From Flavobacteriales bacterium (GTDB lineage: Bacteria > Bacteroidota > Bacteroidia > Flavobacteriales_D > Sanyastnellaceae): 64,000 nucleotides of DNA. The notes beneath the pieces were generated by a model. That model was not told the DNA's origin, ran no database searches, and saw nothing but the letters and a program-made list of their open reading frames with translations. The DNA lies in NCBI GenBank assembly GCA_016780385.1, contig JADHLY010000004.1, positions 1-64,000 on the forward strand. The letters run 5' to 3'. The position numbers and the translations under genes were made by a program. This document shows, piece by piece, positions 19,477 to 27,744 of this stretch (its first letter is position 1; every line of letters begins with the position of its first letter).

Positions 19477-20418
19477 TCAAGGCCGCCAATGTGCAAGGTC
19501 GATGTCGAGCAATATCTCGAGCTCCTCAACGTCCGACTCGAACAAGGGCCAAAGTGCAGCTCGGTCGGCATCTGAAAGCCCGGGCAATCCCTCATCGGTA
19601 TACCAGATCCGCTTGAGTCCAAGCTTCAAAAACTGCGGAACCATGCGCCCCGCGGCTTCCTTCATGCCCAAACGGGTCACCCAATGGTTCAGCCCCTCCA
19701 TCCTCGCCCTTCCTGCTGGATTGGACCTGTTTCCATTCAATTCGGGAATCGGGCCATCCAAACCGAGCCATTGCTGCAGCTCTTCCCAGGCATTCGGGTC
19801 AGACAATTGTTCGCTGAACAGAATTTTCACCCGCTCCCGAGGAAATTCTCTGAGCCACCGATGCAGTTGTTCAGCGTACAATCCTGCCTCGACGAACAAC
19901 TCGCTTTGTCCCCAGCCTGGGTGGGCGTGCGACCGATCTGCCTCTACCGCGTCCATCAAGTCCAAATCCGTGAACCCATACTTGCGCGCCATCAGCCAGT
20001 GGGAGTGCAATCGCTCCACAGGATTCCGAAGTACTGCCAGAATTCGCGCCCTCGGATGGGCTTGGGCCACGCGGTTCGCGGCCTCTTTTGACCAGAGATA
20101 AGAGGTGCTGCATTCTCCGACCGCGATGTGCTCCGGACCGGCCCCTTCAAACAGTTCCGCATACTGGACCGGGTCTTGAAAAAAGCCCACTTGCCTGGCA
20201 ACCAGCGGTTTTTTCGACAGGTAGGCAGCCGCATCCAATTTGGTGTTGGCCCTGAAGGCGACCGAAAACCGCGAAGGATCTATGTCGACGGAAAAGTGGT
20301 TCGGTTCCTTGACCGGGCTGAGGAAGACCTGGGGATGGAGGGACAGCCTCTCGTGGACGAGGGTGGTCCCTCCCTTGGGGGCCCCGATGAGAAAGAAGTT
20401 CAGCTTCGCTTCCACCAT
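19477..20418 (-). CDS. Sulfotransferase family protein
   Basis: FFLIGAPKGGTTLVHERLSLHPQVFLSPVKEPNHFS (5'-PSB PAPS motif) and ILAVLRNPVERLHSHW (3'-PB). Confidence 0.9.
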   Translation of the reverse strand: MVEAKLNFFLIGAPKGGTTLVHERLSLHPQVFLSPVKEPNHFSVDIDPSRFSVAFRANTKLDAAAYLSKKPLVARQVGFFQDPVQYAELFEGAGPEHIAVGECSTSYLWSKEAANRVAQAHPRARILAVLRNPVERLHSHWLMARKYGFTDLDLMDAVEADRSHAHPGWGQSELFVEAGLYAEQLHRWLREFPRERVKILFSEQLSDPNAWEELQQWLGLDGPIPELNGNRSNPAGRARMEGLNHWVTRLGMKEAAGRMVPQFLKLGLKRIWYTDEGLPGLSDADRAALWPLFESDVEELEILLDIDLAHWRP

Positions 20419-21719
20419 CCGTTCAGCAGTGAAATCATCAAGAACCCGTGTTGCCTGCGGATGTAGACCACGCCGAGGGCATTCCAAAACAACATCCCCA
20501 AAGCCGCCGACCAGGCCGCTCCCACCAGCCCCATTTCCGGGACAAGAAAGGCTGCTGCACTCAGTTGCGCCGCAGCTGAAACGGCCAGGATCGCCAAGCC
20601 CGCCCTTTCGCCTCCTGTCATGTTCAGCAGGTACATCACGGGGCCGCACAAGGCATTGATGCACTGGCCCGCAGCGAGAATCAACAGCGCGCGGCAGACA
20701 TGCGGTTGCGCAAAAGCCGGGCCCCACAAGCCCAGCAACCAAGAGCCCAAAACGACGAGAAACAACAATCCGGGCAATGCGACGGCTGTGTTCATCCATC
20801 CAATGCGGTGGACCGCGCGGCGCAAACCCTCCATGTCGCCTTGTGAATGGAGCGCGCCAAAAGTGGGAGCTCCCAGTGCATTGACGGCAAATTGCGTGAA
20901 GGTCAGCAGCGCCGCCAACCGAAAAGCCGACCGGTAGTGGGCGACATCAGACTCGGACAACCACGCCGCAATGAGCGCAGTGTCTGCCCAACTCAAAACG
21001 AGGTGCAACATGCTGCCCAGCCAAATCGGACCCGCCAACCTCATCATGGCTTGACTGTCAGCATAGGCTCCCGGCTGAAGCAACCGACCCTCCTTCCCGG
21101 CCTGTCGGGCAAACAAGGACATGGCGCCAGCCATGCCCAACAGGGCCAGCACGCAGCCCGTAACGGACAAGGCGGGAACTGGCTTCATGCCGAGCAGCAC
21201 CATGAAGATCCCGGCGAGCAGCATCCACCAACCGGGCTGGAGCAAAGCGTACCATCCCACACGCCCTGTTCCGCGCAATGCTTCACCGGACCACCCGATC
21301 AGAACCCACGCACCGATGGCCAATCCCAACCAGCCATCGAGGCGAATCAGGATGAGGTCCATGGGAGCAAGGACCCCCACCAAAATGACCGCACCCGCCA
21401 CGGCCCACATCGGCCAAGACCAACCCTTGAATCGCTGGGCAATGCGCGCATACTGTCCCCCAGAGGACCATCCACTGAACAACTTGACCACTGCGCCTTC
21501 GGCGCCCAATCGCAGCAGCGTTGAGCCGACAGTAATGGCCAGGACGAACAATTCCGCCCTGCCCAGGGCGTCGTCACCGAATTTCCGGGCGACCAGCAAA
21601 GAGAACAGGAATCCGCCAAAGGCTCCGGCGACTTTAAGGATAAGCACCCTGCCGGAGCCGCCAAGCAGCCGCTGCCAAGAACCGTCAAGGCGTGGGGGCG
21701 TGGATCTGGATTCCGTCAA
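20400..21719 (-). CDS. Lipopolysaccharide/polysaccharide flippase (MATE/Wzx-like)
   Basis: Multi-TM protein with VLILKVAGAFGGFLFSLLVARKFGDDALGRAELFVLAITVG, typical Polysacc_synt N-terminus; start appears to be TTG. Confidence 0.82.
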   Translation of the reverse strand: MTESRSTPPRLDGSWQRLLGGSGRVLILKVAGAFGGFLFSLLVARKFGDDALGRAELFVLAITVGSTLLRLGAEGAVVKLFSGWSSGGQYARIAQRFKGWSWPMWAVAGAVILVGVLAPMDLILIRLDGWLGLAIGAWVLIGWSGEALRGTGRVGWYALLQPGWWMLLAGIFMVLLGMKPVPALSVTGCVLALLGMAGAMSLFARQAGKEGRLLQPGAYADSQAMMRLAGPIWLGSMLHLVLSWADTALIAAWLSESDVAHYRSAFRLAALLTFTQFAVNALGAPTFGALHSQGDMEGLRRAVHRIGWMNTAVALPGLLFLVVLGSWLLGLWGPAFAQPHVCRALLILAAGQCINALCGPVMYLLNMTGGERAGLAILAVSAAAQLSAAAFLVPEMGLVGAAWSAALGMLFWNALGVVYIRRQHGFLMISLLNGWWKRS

Positions 21720-21761
21720 AGGGCTCGTTGTAGCAGTGACCGTATGCGGCTCAAAATTGGC

Positions 21762-21831
21762 AGCCCCGCCAGGAATCGAACCTGGATCAAACGTTTAGGA
21801 AACGCTTATTCTATCCGTTGAACTACGGGGC
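21762..21831 (-). tRNA. tRNA-Arg(CCT)
   Basis: GCCCCGTAGTTCAACGGATAGAATAAGCGTTTCCTAAACGTTTGATCCAGGTTCGATTCCTGGCGGGGC; anticodon loop TTCCTAA. Confidence 0.93.
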
Positions 21832-21869
21832 CGTGCGGCAAAGAAACATCGCCCGCTGCGAAGCCGCAG

Positions 21870-21901
21870 AAAAAAGCCCCGCGTCCTATCGGGAGCGGGG
21901 C
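21870..21901 (-). terminator. Rho-independent terminator after tRNA-Val(CAC)
   Basis: Minus strand GCCCCGC-TCCCGATAGGAC-GCGGGGC-TTTTTT. Confidence 0.75.
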
Positions 21902-21939
21902 CGGGGCCTTGGGTTGGGGGTAAGGCCCCTTGGGCGGGG

Positions 21940-22014
21940 TGGGCAATACTGGATTCGAACCAGTGACCTCTCGCGTGTGAGGCGAACGCTCTGAACCAAC
22001 TGAGCTAATTGCCC
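21940..22014 (-). tRNA. tRNA-Val(CAC)
   Basis: GGGCAATTAGCTCAGTTGGTTCAGAGCGTTCGCCTCACACGCGAGAGGTCACTGGTTCGAATCCAGTATTGCCCA; anticodon loop CTCACAC. Confidence 0.94.
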
Positions 22015-22154
22015 GAAAAGGGGGGCGAAGATACGCCAACTCTGCATTCCCGAAGCAAGACAAGACCCCTGTGATTTTGAAGTCCCGTCACCTGGTGTTG
22101 ACGGAGATAATATTAATTTTGTCTTAATTTCTTATCTGTTTGTCTATTTTTTGG

Positions 22155-22162
22155 TAAATTTG
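22155..22162 (+). promoter_or_regulatory. Bacteroidota -7-like promoter box (TAAATTTG, consensus TANNTTTG)
   Basis: Exact match to TANNTTTG inside an AT-rich stretch (about 22107-22163) in a GC-rich genome; no convincing -33 TTG at canonical spacing. Confidence 0.45.
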
Positions 22163-22164
22163 AT

Positions 22165-22224
22165 GGTGCAAATGGATAACGTTCCCTTCACCTCTTTAGG
22201 TCGTTGAAAACGGAAATTTGCACC
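22165..22224 (+). ncRNA. Candidate structured 5' leader / RNA element
   Basis: Perfect 9-bp inverted repeat GGTGCAAAT (22165-22173) / ATTTGCACC (22216-22224), enclosing AACG/CGTT (22178-22181/22202-22205) and ACCT/AGGT (22190-22193/22198-22201), beginning at the expected transcription start. Confidence 0.45.
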
Positions 22225-22241
22225 GAGAAAAACAGGAAAAC

Positions 22242-22379
22242 ATGACCCTGAGCGATCTTCTTCAACTCCTGGCCAACTTCATGCAGCCTGTGACGAAGGC
22301 CAACGCCATGTACGATTTGAATGGCGACGGCATGATCACAACGTCCGACCTCATTCTGTTGTTGAGCCAGCTGCTCTGA
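22242..22379 (+). CDS. 45-aa EF-hand/dockerin-type microprotein (not in the ORF track)
   Basis: ATG..TGA: MTLSDLLQLLANFMQPVTKANAMYDLNGDGMITTSDLILLLSQLL; canonical 12-residue Ca loop DLNGDGMITTSD; A-rich pre-start region GAGAAAAACAGGAAAAC. Confidence 0.6.
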   Translation: MTLSDLLQLLANFMQPVTKANAMYDLNGDGMITTSDLILLLSQLL

Positions 22380-22392
22380 CCCCAACTTCTGG

Positions 22393-22466
22393 TGCGCCCT
22401 GCAGGACTTGAACCCGCGACCCAGGGATTATGAGTCCCCTGCTCTAACCAACTGAGCTAAGAGCGC
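22393..22466 (-). tRNA. tRNA with CAT anticodon, probably tRNA-Ile2 (lysidine-modified) rather than Met
   Basis: GCGCTCTTAGCTCAGTTGGTTAGAGCAGGGGACTCATAATCCCTGGGTCGCGGGTTCAAGTCCTGCAGGGCGCA, followed by genome-encoded CCA; body resembles E. coli ileX more than metT. Confidence 0.9.
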
Positions 22467-22514
22467 ATGGCACGCCGCCGCGTGACGATGCGAAAATACG
22501 CATTGCCTGCGCGC

Positions 22515-24818
22515 CTAGCTGACGGTTCCGAGCCAATCGAATTCCAATTCCCTGCGCTGCACGTCGGCGCGGACCACTTGGATGCGCACTTCCTGCCCCA
22601 TCCCAATGATCTGTCCGGTATGCAGACCCACGAGGCACTGCCGCTCGGGGTCCACGGAAAACCGATCCGTGGATATGCCTTTTATGTCAACGTAGCCCTC
22701 GCATTTGTTTTCCTTCAATTCGATGTAGACCGCCTTGGAGGAGATTCCGTTCACCACACCGGTGAATTCGGCGCCGAGCTGGGCGCCCATGAATTCCACC
22801 TGCTTGTACTTGATGCTGGCCCGCTCGGCTTCCGCTGCCCGCTTCTCGCGCTCACTGCTATGGGCGCAGGGGCCGTCGAGCGTCGATGTATCGATGCTCC
22901 CACCCCCGTCGAGGTAATGCTGGAGGCTGCGGTGCACCATCATGTCGGGGTAGCGGCGGATCGGCGAGGTGAAGTGCGTGTAGTGCTCAAACGCCAGGCC
23001 ATAGTGGCCAATGTTGTCGGTGGCGTATTCCGCCTTGGCCATGGACCGGATGGCCATCTGTTTGATGATGGGCTCTTCGGGTGTGCCTTGCGCCATCTTC
23101 AGCAATTGGCTGATCGCGCGATGGGCCTGGCCGGGCTCCGTGTCCGCCATCTTGTAACCGAACTGCGCCACGAACATCCGCAGCGATTTCAGTTTTGTGG
23201 GATCAGGTGAATCGTGAACGCGGTACACTCCGCCGGGTGGGTGCTGGCCTTTGCAACCCGCAATCCACTTTGCCACCCGGACGTTGGCAAGGAGCATGTA
23301 GTCCTCGATGAGACGGTTGGCGTCCATCATCCGCTTGATCATCACCTCCACAGGCTTGCCGTTGTCGTCCAACCGGAAACGCACCTCTTCCGTGTCGAAA
23401 TCAATGGCCCCCGCCTTGAACCGTCGCGCGCGCATTTTTCGGGCAAGGCGATCCAATCGCCGGACCTCGTCGGCCAAGTCTCCCTCCCCGGTTTCCAGGC
23501 GCTCCTGCGCTTCAGCATAAGTAAATCTGCGGTCGGAATGGATGACCGTGCGACCGAACCACTCCTTCACGACCATGCCATCCTTGTCGAGCTCGAAGAC
23601 CGCGCTGAAGGCAAAGCGGTCCTCGTTGGGGCGCAGCGAACAAAGGTTGTTTGACAGGACCTCTGGCAGCATGGGAATCGTCCGGTCCACGAGGTACACA
23701 CTGGTAGCGCGCTCCACGGCCTCTTCCTCGATGAGCCCACCGGGGCGCACGTAATGGGTCACATCCGCGATGTGCACGCCGACCTCGAGGTTGCCGTTTT
23801 TCAGGTCGCGAATGCTCAAGGCATCGTCGAAATCCTTGGCGTCTTCGGGGTCGATGGTGAACGTGGTGATGTCGCGGAAATCGCGTCGCTTCTTGATCTC
23901 TGCCGCTGGAAGTTCCGTGGGAATCTTCGCTGCCTCAGCTTCGACCTCTTCAGGAAAGTGATAGGGCAATCCGAACTCCAGCAGGATGGCGTGCATCTCC
24001 GCTTCGTGGACGCCGGGCGCGCCGAGGACTTCCACTACCTCAGCGATGGGCGGGTCATCCGGCGAGGCCCAGTCCTGAAGGCGAACCGCCACCTTCACGT
24101 CGGTCGGTGCGTCGTGCAGGAACCGCGCGGGAATCAGGAAGTCGCGGTGCAGCCGCTTGTCAGTGGGAATGCCAAAAGCGTAATCCTTGACGGGCTCGAG
24201 CATGACCACATACAGGTCCCGCGCGCGCTTGACCACCTCGGCCACATACGGAACCTCCTTGCGCCCCCTTCGCATCCAACCCAATTCCACGGTGTCGCCC
24301 CAGAAAGCCGTACCCGTGTGGCCCTTGGGGATCATGATGTCGTCGGATTCGCCAGGTATGCTGACGTATCCCTTTCCGTAGGCCGAAATCTGGATGGTCC
24401 CTTGCAGCGCCTTGCCGGAATTCTCAGCGGATCCACCGCGTCCGCCGCGGTCCTTTCCACTGCCTGAATTGCGACCGGACGACGCACTCTCCGGCAGCAT
24501 GAACCTCCCACGACCGACCTCAACCAACTTGCGCTTGCTAGTCTGCTCGCGCATCAGCAGGTGCAGCATTTCCTGGATGTCCCGATCCGCGATGCCCATG
24601 GTGCTCGCCACTTGACGCGCATTCATGGGGCGGCCCGGAAGCTTGCGGAAGACCTCCATCACATCGGCCAGGTATCGGCTCGCACCACTGAGGCGCTGAC
24701 CGCCACCCACAGGCCCGGCATCCGGTCGGCCGGACCCTCGCCGATGTGCCCCTCCGGAATGCTTGCCCGGCTTGCGCTTCCCCTCATTCTTCCCTCCAGC
24801 TTTTCGCTTGCCCGCCAT
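22515..24818 (-). CDS. rnr: Ribonuclease R
   Basis: DFRDITTFTIDPEDAKDFDDALSIR, HIADVTHYVRPGG, HYTHFTSPIRRYPDMMVHRSL, C-terminal S1 domain; basic N-terminal tail. Confidence 0.96.
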   Translation of the reverse strand: MAGKRKAGGKNEGKRKPGKHSGGAHRRGSGRPDAGPVGGGQRLSGASRYLADVMEVFRKLPGRPMNARQVASTMGIADRDIQEMLHLLMREQTSKRKLVEVGRGRFMLPESASSGRNSGSGKDRGGRGGSAENSGKALQGTIQISAYGKGYVSIPGESDDIMIPKGHTGTAFWGDTVELGWMRRGRKEVPYVAEVVKRARDLYVVMLEPVKDYAFGIPTDKRLHRDFLIPARFLHDAPTDVKVAVRLQDWASPDDPPIAEVVEVLGAPGVHEAEMHAILLEFGLPYHFPEEVEAEAAKIPTELPAAEIKKRRDFRDITTFTIDPEDAKDFDDALSIRDLKNGNLEVGVHIADVTHYVRPGGLIEEEAVERATSVYLVDRTIPMLPEVLSNNLCSLRPNEDRFAFSAVFELDKDGMVVKEWFGRTVIHSDRRFTYAEAQERLETGEGDLADEVRRLDRLARKMRARRFKAGAIDFDTEEVRFRLDDNGKPVEVMIKRMMDANRLIEDYMLLANVRVAKWIAGCKGQHPPGGVYRVHDSPDPTKLKSLRMFVAQFGYKMADTEPGQAHRAISQLLKMAQGTPEEPIIKQMAIRSMAKAEYATDNIGHYGLAFEHYTHFTSPIRRYPDMMVHRSLQHYLDGGGSIDTSTLDGPCAHSSEREKRAAEAERASIKYKQVEFMGAQLGAEFTGVVNGISSKAVYIELKENKCEGYVDIKGISTDRFSVDPERQCLVGLHTGQIIGMGQEVRIQVVRADVQRRELEFDWLGTVS

Positions 24819-24916
24819 GTACGTCGATCGATTTACTGCAAGGTCGGTCTGTCGCGGGGCGATTCGACACGCAAATCCAAACATTGTCACCCTCCTGTTG
24901 CGAACTTCGCGGTCCC

Positions 24917-25816
24917 ATGGCCCAAGACTCATACCCCACCCCGGAGGATGCCCGGTCCCTGCACCGTTGGTTTCCGACGCGGTGGCGCGACCACGAGTTG
25001 CTGGACTGTGGAAATGGCAAGCGCCTCGAGCGCTTTGGCGACCTGGTCCTGATCCGCCCGGAGCCCCACGCCATCTGGGCTCCCGGCTTGTCGGAACAGG
25101 AGTGGCGTGGGATGGCCGCTGCTGAGTTCGCCCCCACAGGACGCACGAAAGGACATTGGATGCCCCTTCAAAGCGTCCCGGACAATTGGGAAATCCAGTA
25201 TCCTTTGGCATCGGGCAATTCCCTCCATTTTTCGCTGGAAATGACCCGGTTCAAGCATGTCGGCATCTTTCCGGAGCAGGGAGCCAACTGGGACTGGATT
25301 GCCGATCGCCTGGGTCCCGGCAAACGCATGCTCAACCTATTTGCCTACACCGGCGGGGCTTCCTTGGCCGCAAGGGCGGCTGGCGCTGAGGTCACACACG
25401 TGGACGCCATCAAACAGGTGGTGACCTGGACGCGGATGAACATGGAATTGTCCGGTCTGGAAGGCATCCGATGGTGTGTGGAGGACGCCTTGAAGTTCAC
25501 TGAGAGGGAAGCCCGGCGCGGCAACACCTATGATTTGATCGTCATGGACCCGCCCTCCTGGGGACTGGGACCGAAAGGCGAGAAATGGAAGTTGGAGGAC
25601 CAGGTCCTCAGGCTCATCGAAGCCGCCGCAAGCGTCGTGGCGCCGGGCGGGGCCGTGATCATGAACACCTACTCAGGATTGAGTCCTTCCACCTTGCAAA
25701 ACCTATGGCAGTCCGCCCTGCCGGATGCCGCGATGGAAGCGGGTGAATTGTGCCTGAAAAGCGGAACCGGGCAAATCCTGCCCACGGGTTCACTGTTGCG
25801 TGCGGTGCGGCCCTGA
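24917..25816 (+). CDS. Class I SAM-dependent RNA methyltransferase (RlmI/RlmK-like)
   Basis: LNLFAYTGGASLAARAAGAEVTHVDAIKQVVTWTRMN, LIVMDPPSWGLGPKGEKWKL. Confidence 0.85.
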   Translation: MAQDSYPTPEDARSLHRWFPTRWRDHELLDCGNGKRLERFGDLVLIRPEPHAIWAPGLSEQEWRGMAAAEFAPTGRTKGHWMPLQSVPDNWEIQYPLASGNSLHFSLEMTRFKHVGIFPEQGANWDWIADRLGPGKRMLNLFAYTGGASLAARAAGAEVTHVDAIKQVVTWTRMNMELSGLEGIRWCVEDALKFTEREARRGNTYDLIVMDPPSWGLGPKGEKWKLEDQVLRLIEAAASVVAPGGAVIMNTYSGLSPSTLQNLWQSALPDAAMEAGELCLKSGTGQILPTGSLLRAVRP

Positions 25817-25836
25817 CGCTCCGTAACTTCGGGGCC

Positions 25837-27129
25837 ATGCTGCGCTATTCGCCCCTTTCTGCAGAGAACTACATCCGCAACCGCAACGCCTTTTGCGATG
25901 CCCTGAGTCCAGGCGCCATGGCCCTGTTCAGTTCCAACGACACCTATCCCACCAGCGCGGACGGCACCCTGCCCTTCCGCCAGGACTCCAACATGCTGCA
26001 CCTCACGGGGGTGGACCAGGAGGAAACGGTGCTGCTGGTTTTCCCTGACGCCCACAATCCTGCGGACCGCGAGATCCTGTTTGTCACGGAGACCAATGAG
26101 GAAATCGCCATCTGGGAAGGCGCCAAGCTGACCAAAGAACAAGCCACGGCGCAGACCGGGGTCCGAAACGTCCAGTGGCTTTCCATGCTGGATCGGACCA
26201 TACAGCGTCTCGTGACCGAGTGCAGTTGCTGCTATCTCCACCAGAACGAGCACACGCGGGCCAAAATCGTGGTGGAAACCCGTGAAGCCCGGTTCAATAA
26301 ATGGTTCACCGAAACCTATCCCCACATTCGCATTGAGCGCAGTGCCCCCATCCTGCACCGCGTCCGCAGTGTGAAAAGCGAAGAGGAAATCGAGCGGATG
26401 CGCCACGCTTGCGGCATCACCCGTGATGGATTCAACCGCGTGATGAAATTCGTGAAGCCCGGCGTCACGGAATTCGAGGTGGAGGCCGAATACCTGCACG
26501 AGTTTGTGCGCAAGGGTTCCCGAGGATTCGCCTACACCCCCATCGTCGCCAGCGGGGCCAACGCCTGTGTGCTGCACTACATCGAGAACAGTGCGGTCTG
26601 CCAGGACGGAGACGTGCTGCTGATGGATGTGGGCGCCGAGTACGGCAACTATGCCAGTGACATGACGCGTTGCTTGCCCGTCTCGGGTCGGTTCACAGAC
26701 CGCCAGCGCAAGGTTTACGACGCGGTGCTCAGCGTGATGCGCGATGCGATGAAACTCCTGCGTCCCGGTGTCAGCCTGCTCGATTACCACAAGGAAGTCG
26801 GGGACCTCATGACGGCCCAGCTCCTCGGCCTCGGCCTGATCGACCGGCACGACGTCGAAAAGCAAAACGCTGCATGGCCCGCTTACAAGAAGTACTTCAT
26901 GCACGGCACCTCGCACTTCATCGGCTTGGACGTCCACGACGTGGGCCTGTGGCACGAGCCCATTCAAGCCGGACACATTTTCACGGTGGAGCCCGGGATC
27001 TACATCCGCGAAGAGGGACTCGGCATCCGCCTGGAAAACGACATCGTGATCCGCGAGGATGGATTCGATGACCTGATGGGCGACATCCCCGTGGAGGCCG
27101 AAGCCATCGAGGACGCCATGAACAGCTGA
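25837..27129 (+). CDS. pepP: Aminopeptidase P (Xaa-Pro aminopeptidase)
   Basis: N-terminal AMP_N region plus M24 motifs LLMDVGAEYGNYASDMTRCLPVSGRFT, HGTSHFIGLDVHD, TVEPGIYI. Confidence 0.93.
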   Translation: MLRYSPLSAENYIRNRNAFCDALSPGAMALFSSNDTYPTSADGTLPFRQDSNMLHLTGVDQEETVLLVFPDAHNPADREILFVTETNEEIAIWEGAKLTKEQATAQTGVRNVQWLSMLDRTIQRLVTECSCCYLHQNEHTRAKIVVETREARFNKWFTETYPHIRIERSAPILHRVRSVKSEEEIERMRHACGITRDGFNRVMKFVKPGVTEFEVEAEYLHEFVRKGSRGFAYTPIVASGANACVLHYIENSAVCQDGDVLLMDVGAEYGNYASDMTRCLPVSGRFTDRQRKVYDAVLSVMRDAMKLLRPGVSLLDYHKEVGDLMTAQLLGLGLIDRHDVEKQNAAWPAYKKYFMHGTSHFIGLDVHDVGLWHEPIQAGHIFTVEPGIYIREEGLGIRLENDIVIREDGFDDLMGDIPVEAEAIEDAMNS

Positions 27130-27132
27130 GCC

Positions 27133-27738
27133 ATGGGCGAAGGAAGCGAAAGCGTCATGCTCGGACTCAGACTGCCCACCGACCCCCGTTGGGTCAAGTT
27201 GGTTGAGTCAAACATCAGCGAGGTGCTGACGGACCACGCCTGGTGCGAACAGAAGGCCGCATCCAACGCCATTTCCACCATTGTCCGCTACCCAGAACTC
27301 ACGGACCTGGTCGAGGAGTTGACCCGCATTTCCATGGAGGAGATGGAGCACTTCGGCATGGTGGTCGAGAAAATCAAGCAGCGGGGCTGGACGCTGGGGC
27401 CGGAGCGCAAGGACCCCTATATCCACGACCTTGCCGCCTTCATCAAGAAAGGAGGAAGCCGAGAGGAACAATTGGTCGACCGGCTGTTGCTGGCCGCCAT
27501 GATCGAGGCCCGAAGCTGCGAGCGGTTCCGCATGTTGTCGGAACGCATTGCCGACGAGGACCTCAAAACCTTCTACCACGGGTTGATGGTCAGCGAGGCG
27601 CAGCACTACACGACATTCATCGGATTTGCTCGCCAATACGGTGGCCGAATCGACGTCGATGCCCGTTGGCAACAGTTCCTGGAACACGAAGCCGAAGTCA
27701 TTCAGAACTACGGCAAGAAAGAAACCATGCACGGCTGA
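27133..27738 (+). CDS. miaE: tRNA-(ms2io6A)-hydroxylase MiaE-like
   Basis: MLGLRLPTDPRWV...DHAWCEQKAASNAISTIVRYPE...MEEMEHFGMV...LLLAAMIEARSCERF...SEAQHYTTFI: MiaE di-iron motifs. Confidence 0.92.
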   Translation: MGEGSESVMLGLRLPTDPRWVKLVESNISEVLTDHAWCEQKAASNAISTIVRYPELTDLVEELTRISMEEMEHFGMVVEKIKQRGWTLGPERKDPYIHDLAAFIKKGGSREEQLVDRLLLAAMIEARSCERFRMLSERIADEDLKTFYHGLMVSEAQHYTTFIGFARQYGGRIDVDARWQQFLEHEAEVIQNYGKKETMHG

Positions 27739-27744
27739 CCGGGC

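Noticed and set aside
22188-22385. 65-aa minus-strand ORF across the AT-rich islet
   Set aside because: Runs through the inverted-repeat leader and the complement of the EF-hand ORF; composition is not protein-like.
25669-26976. 435-aa minus-strand ORF
   Set aside because: Antisense to aminopeptidase P; shadow ORF.
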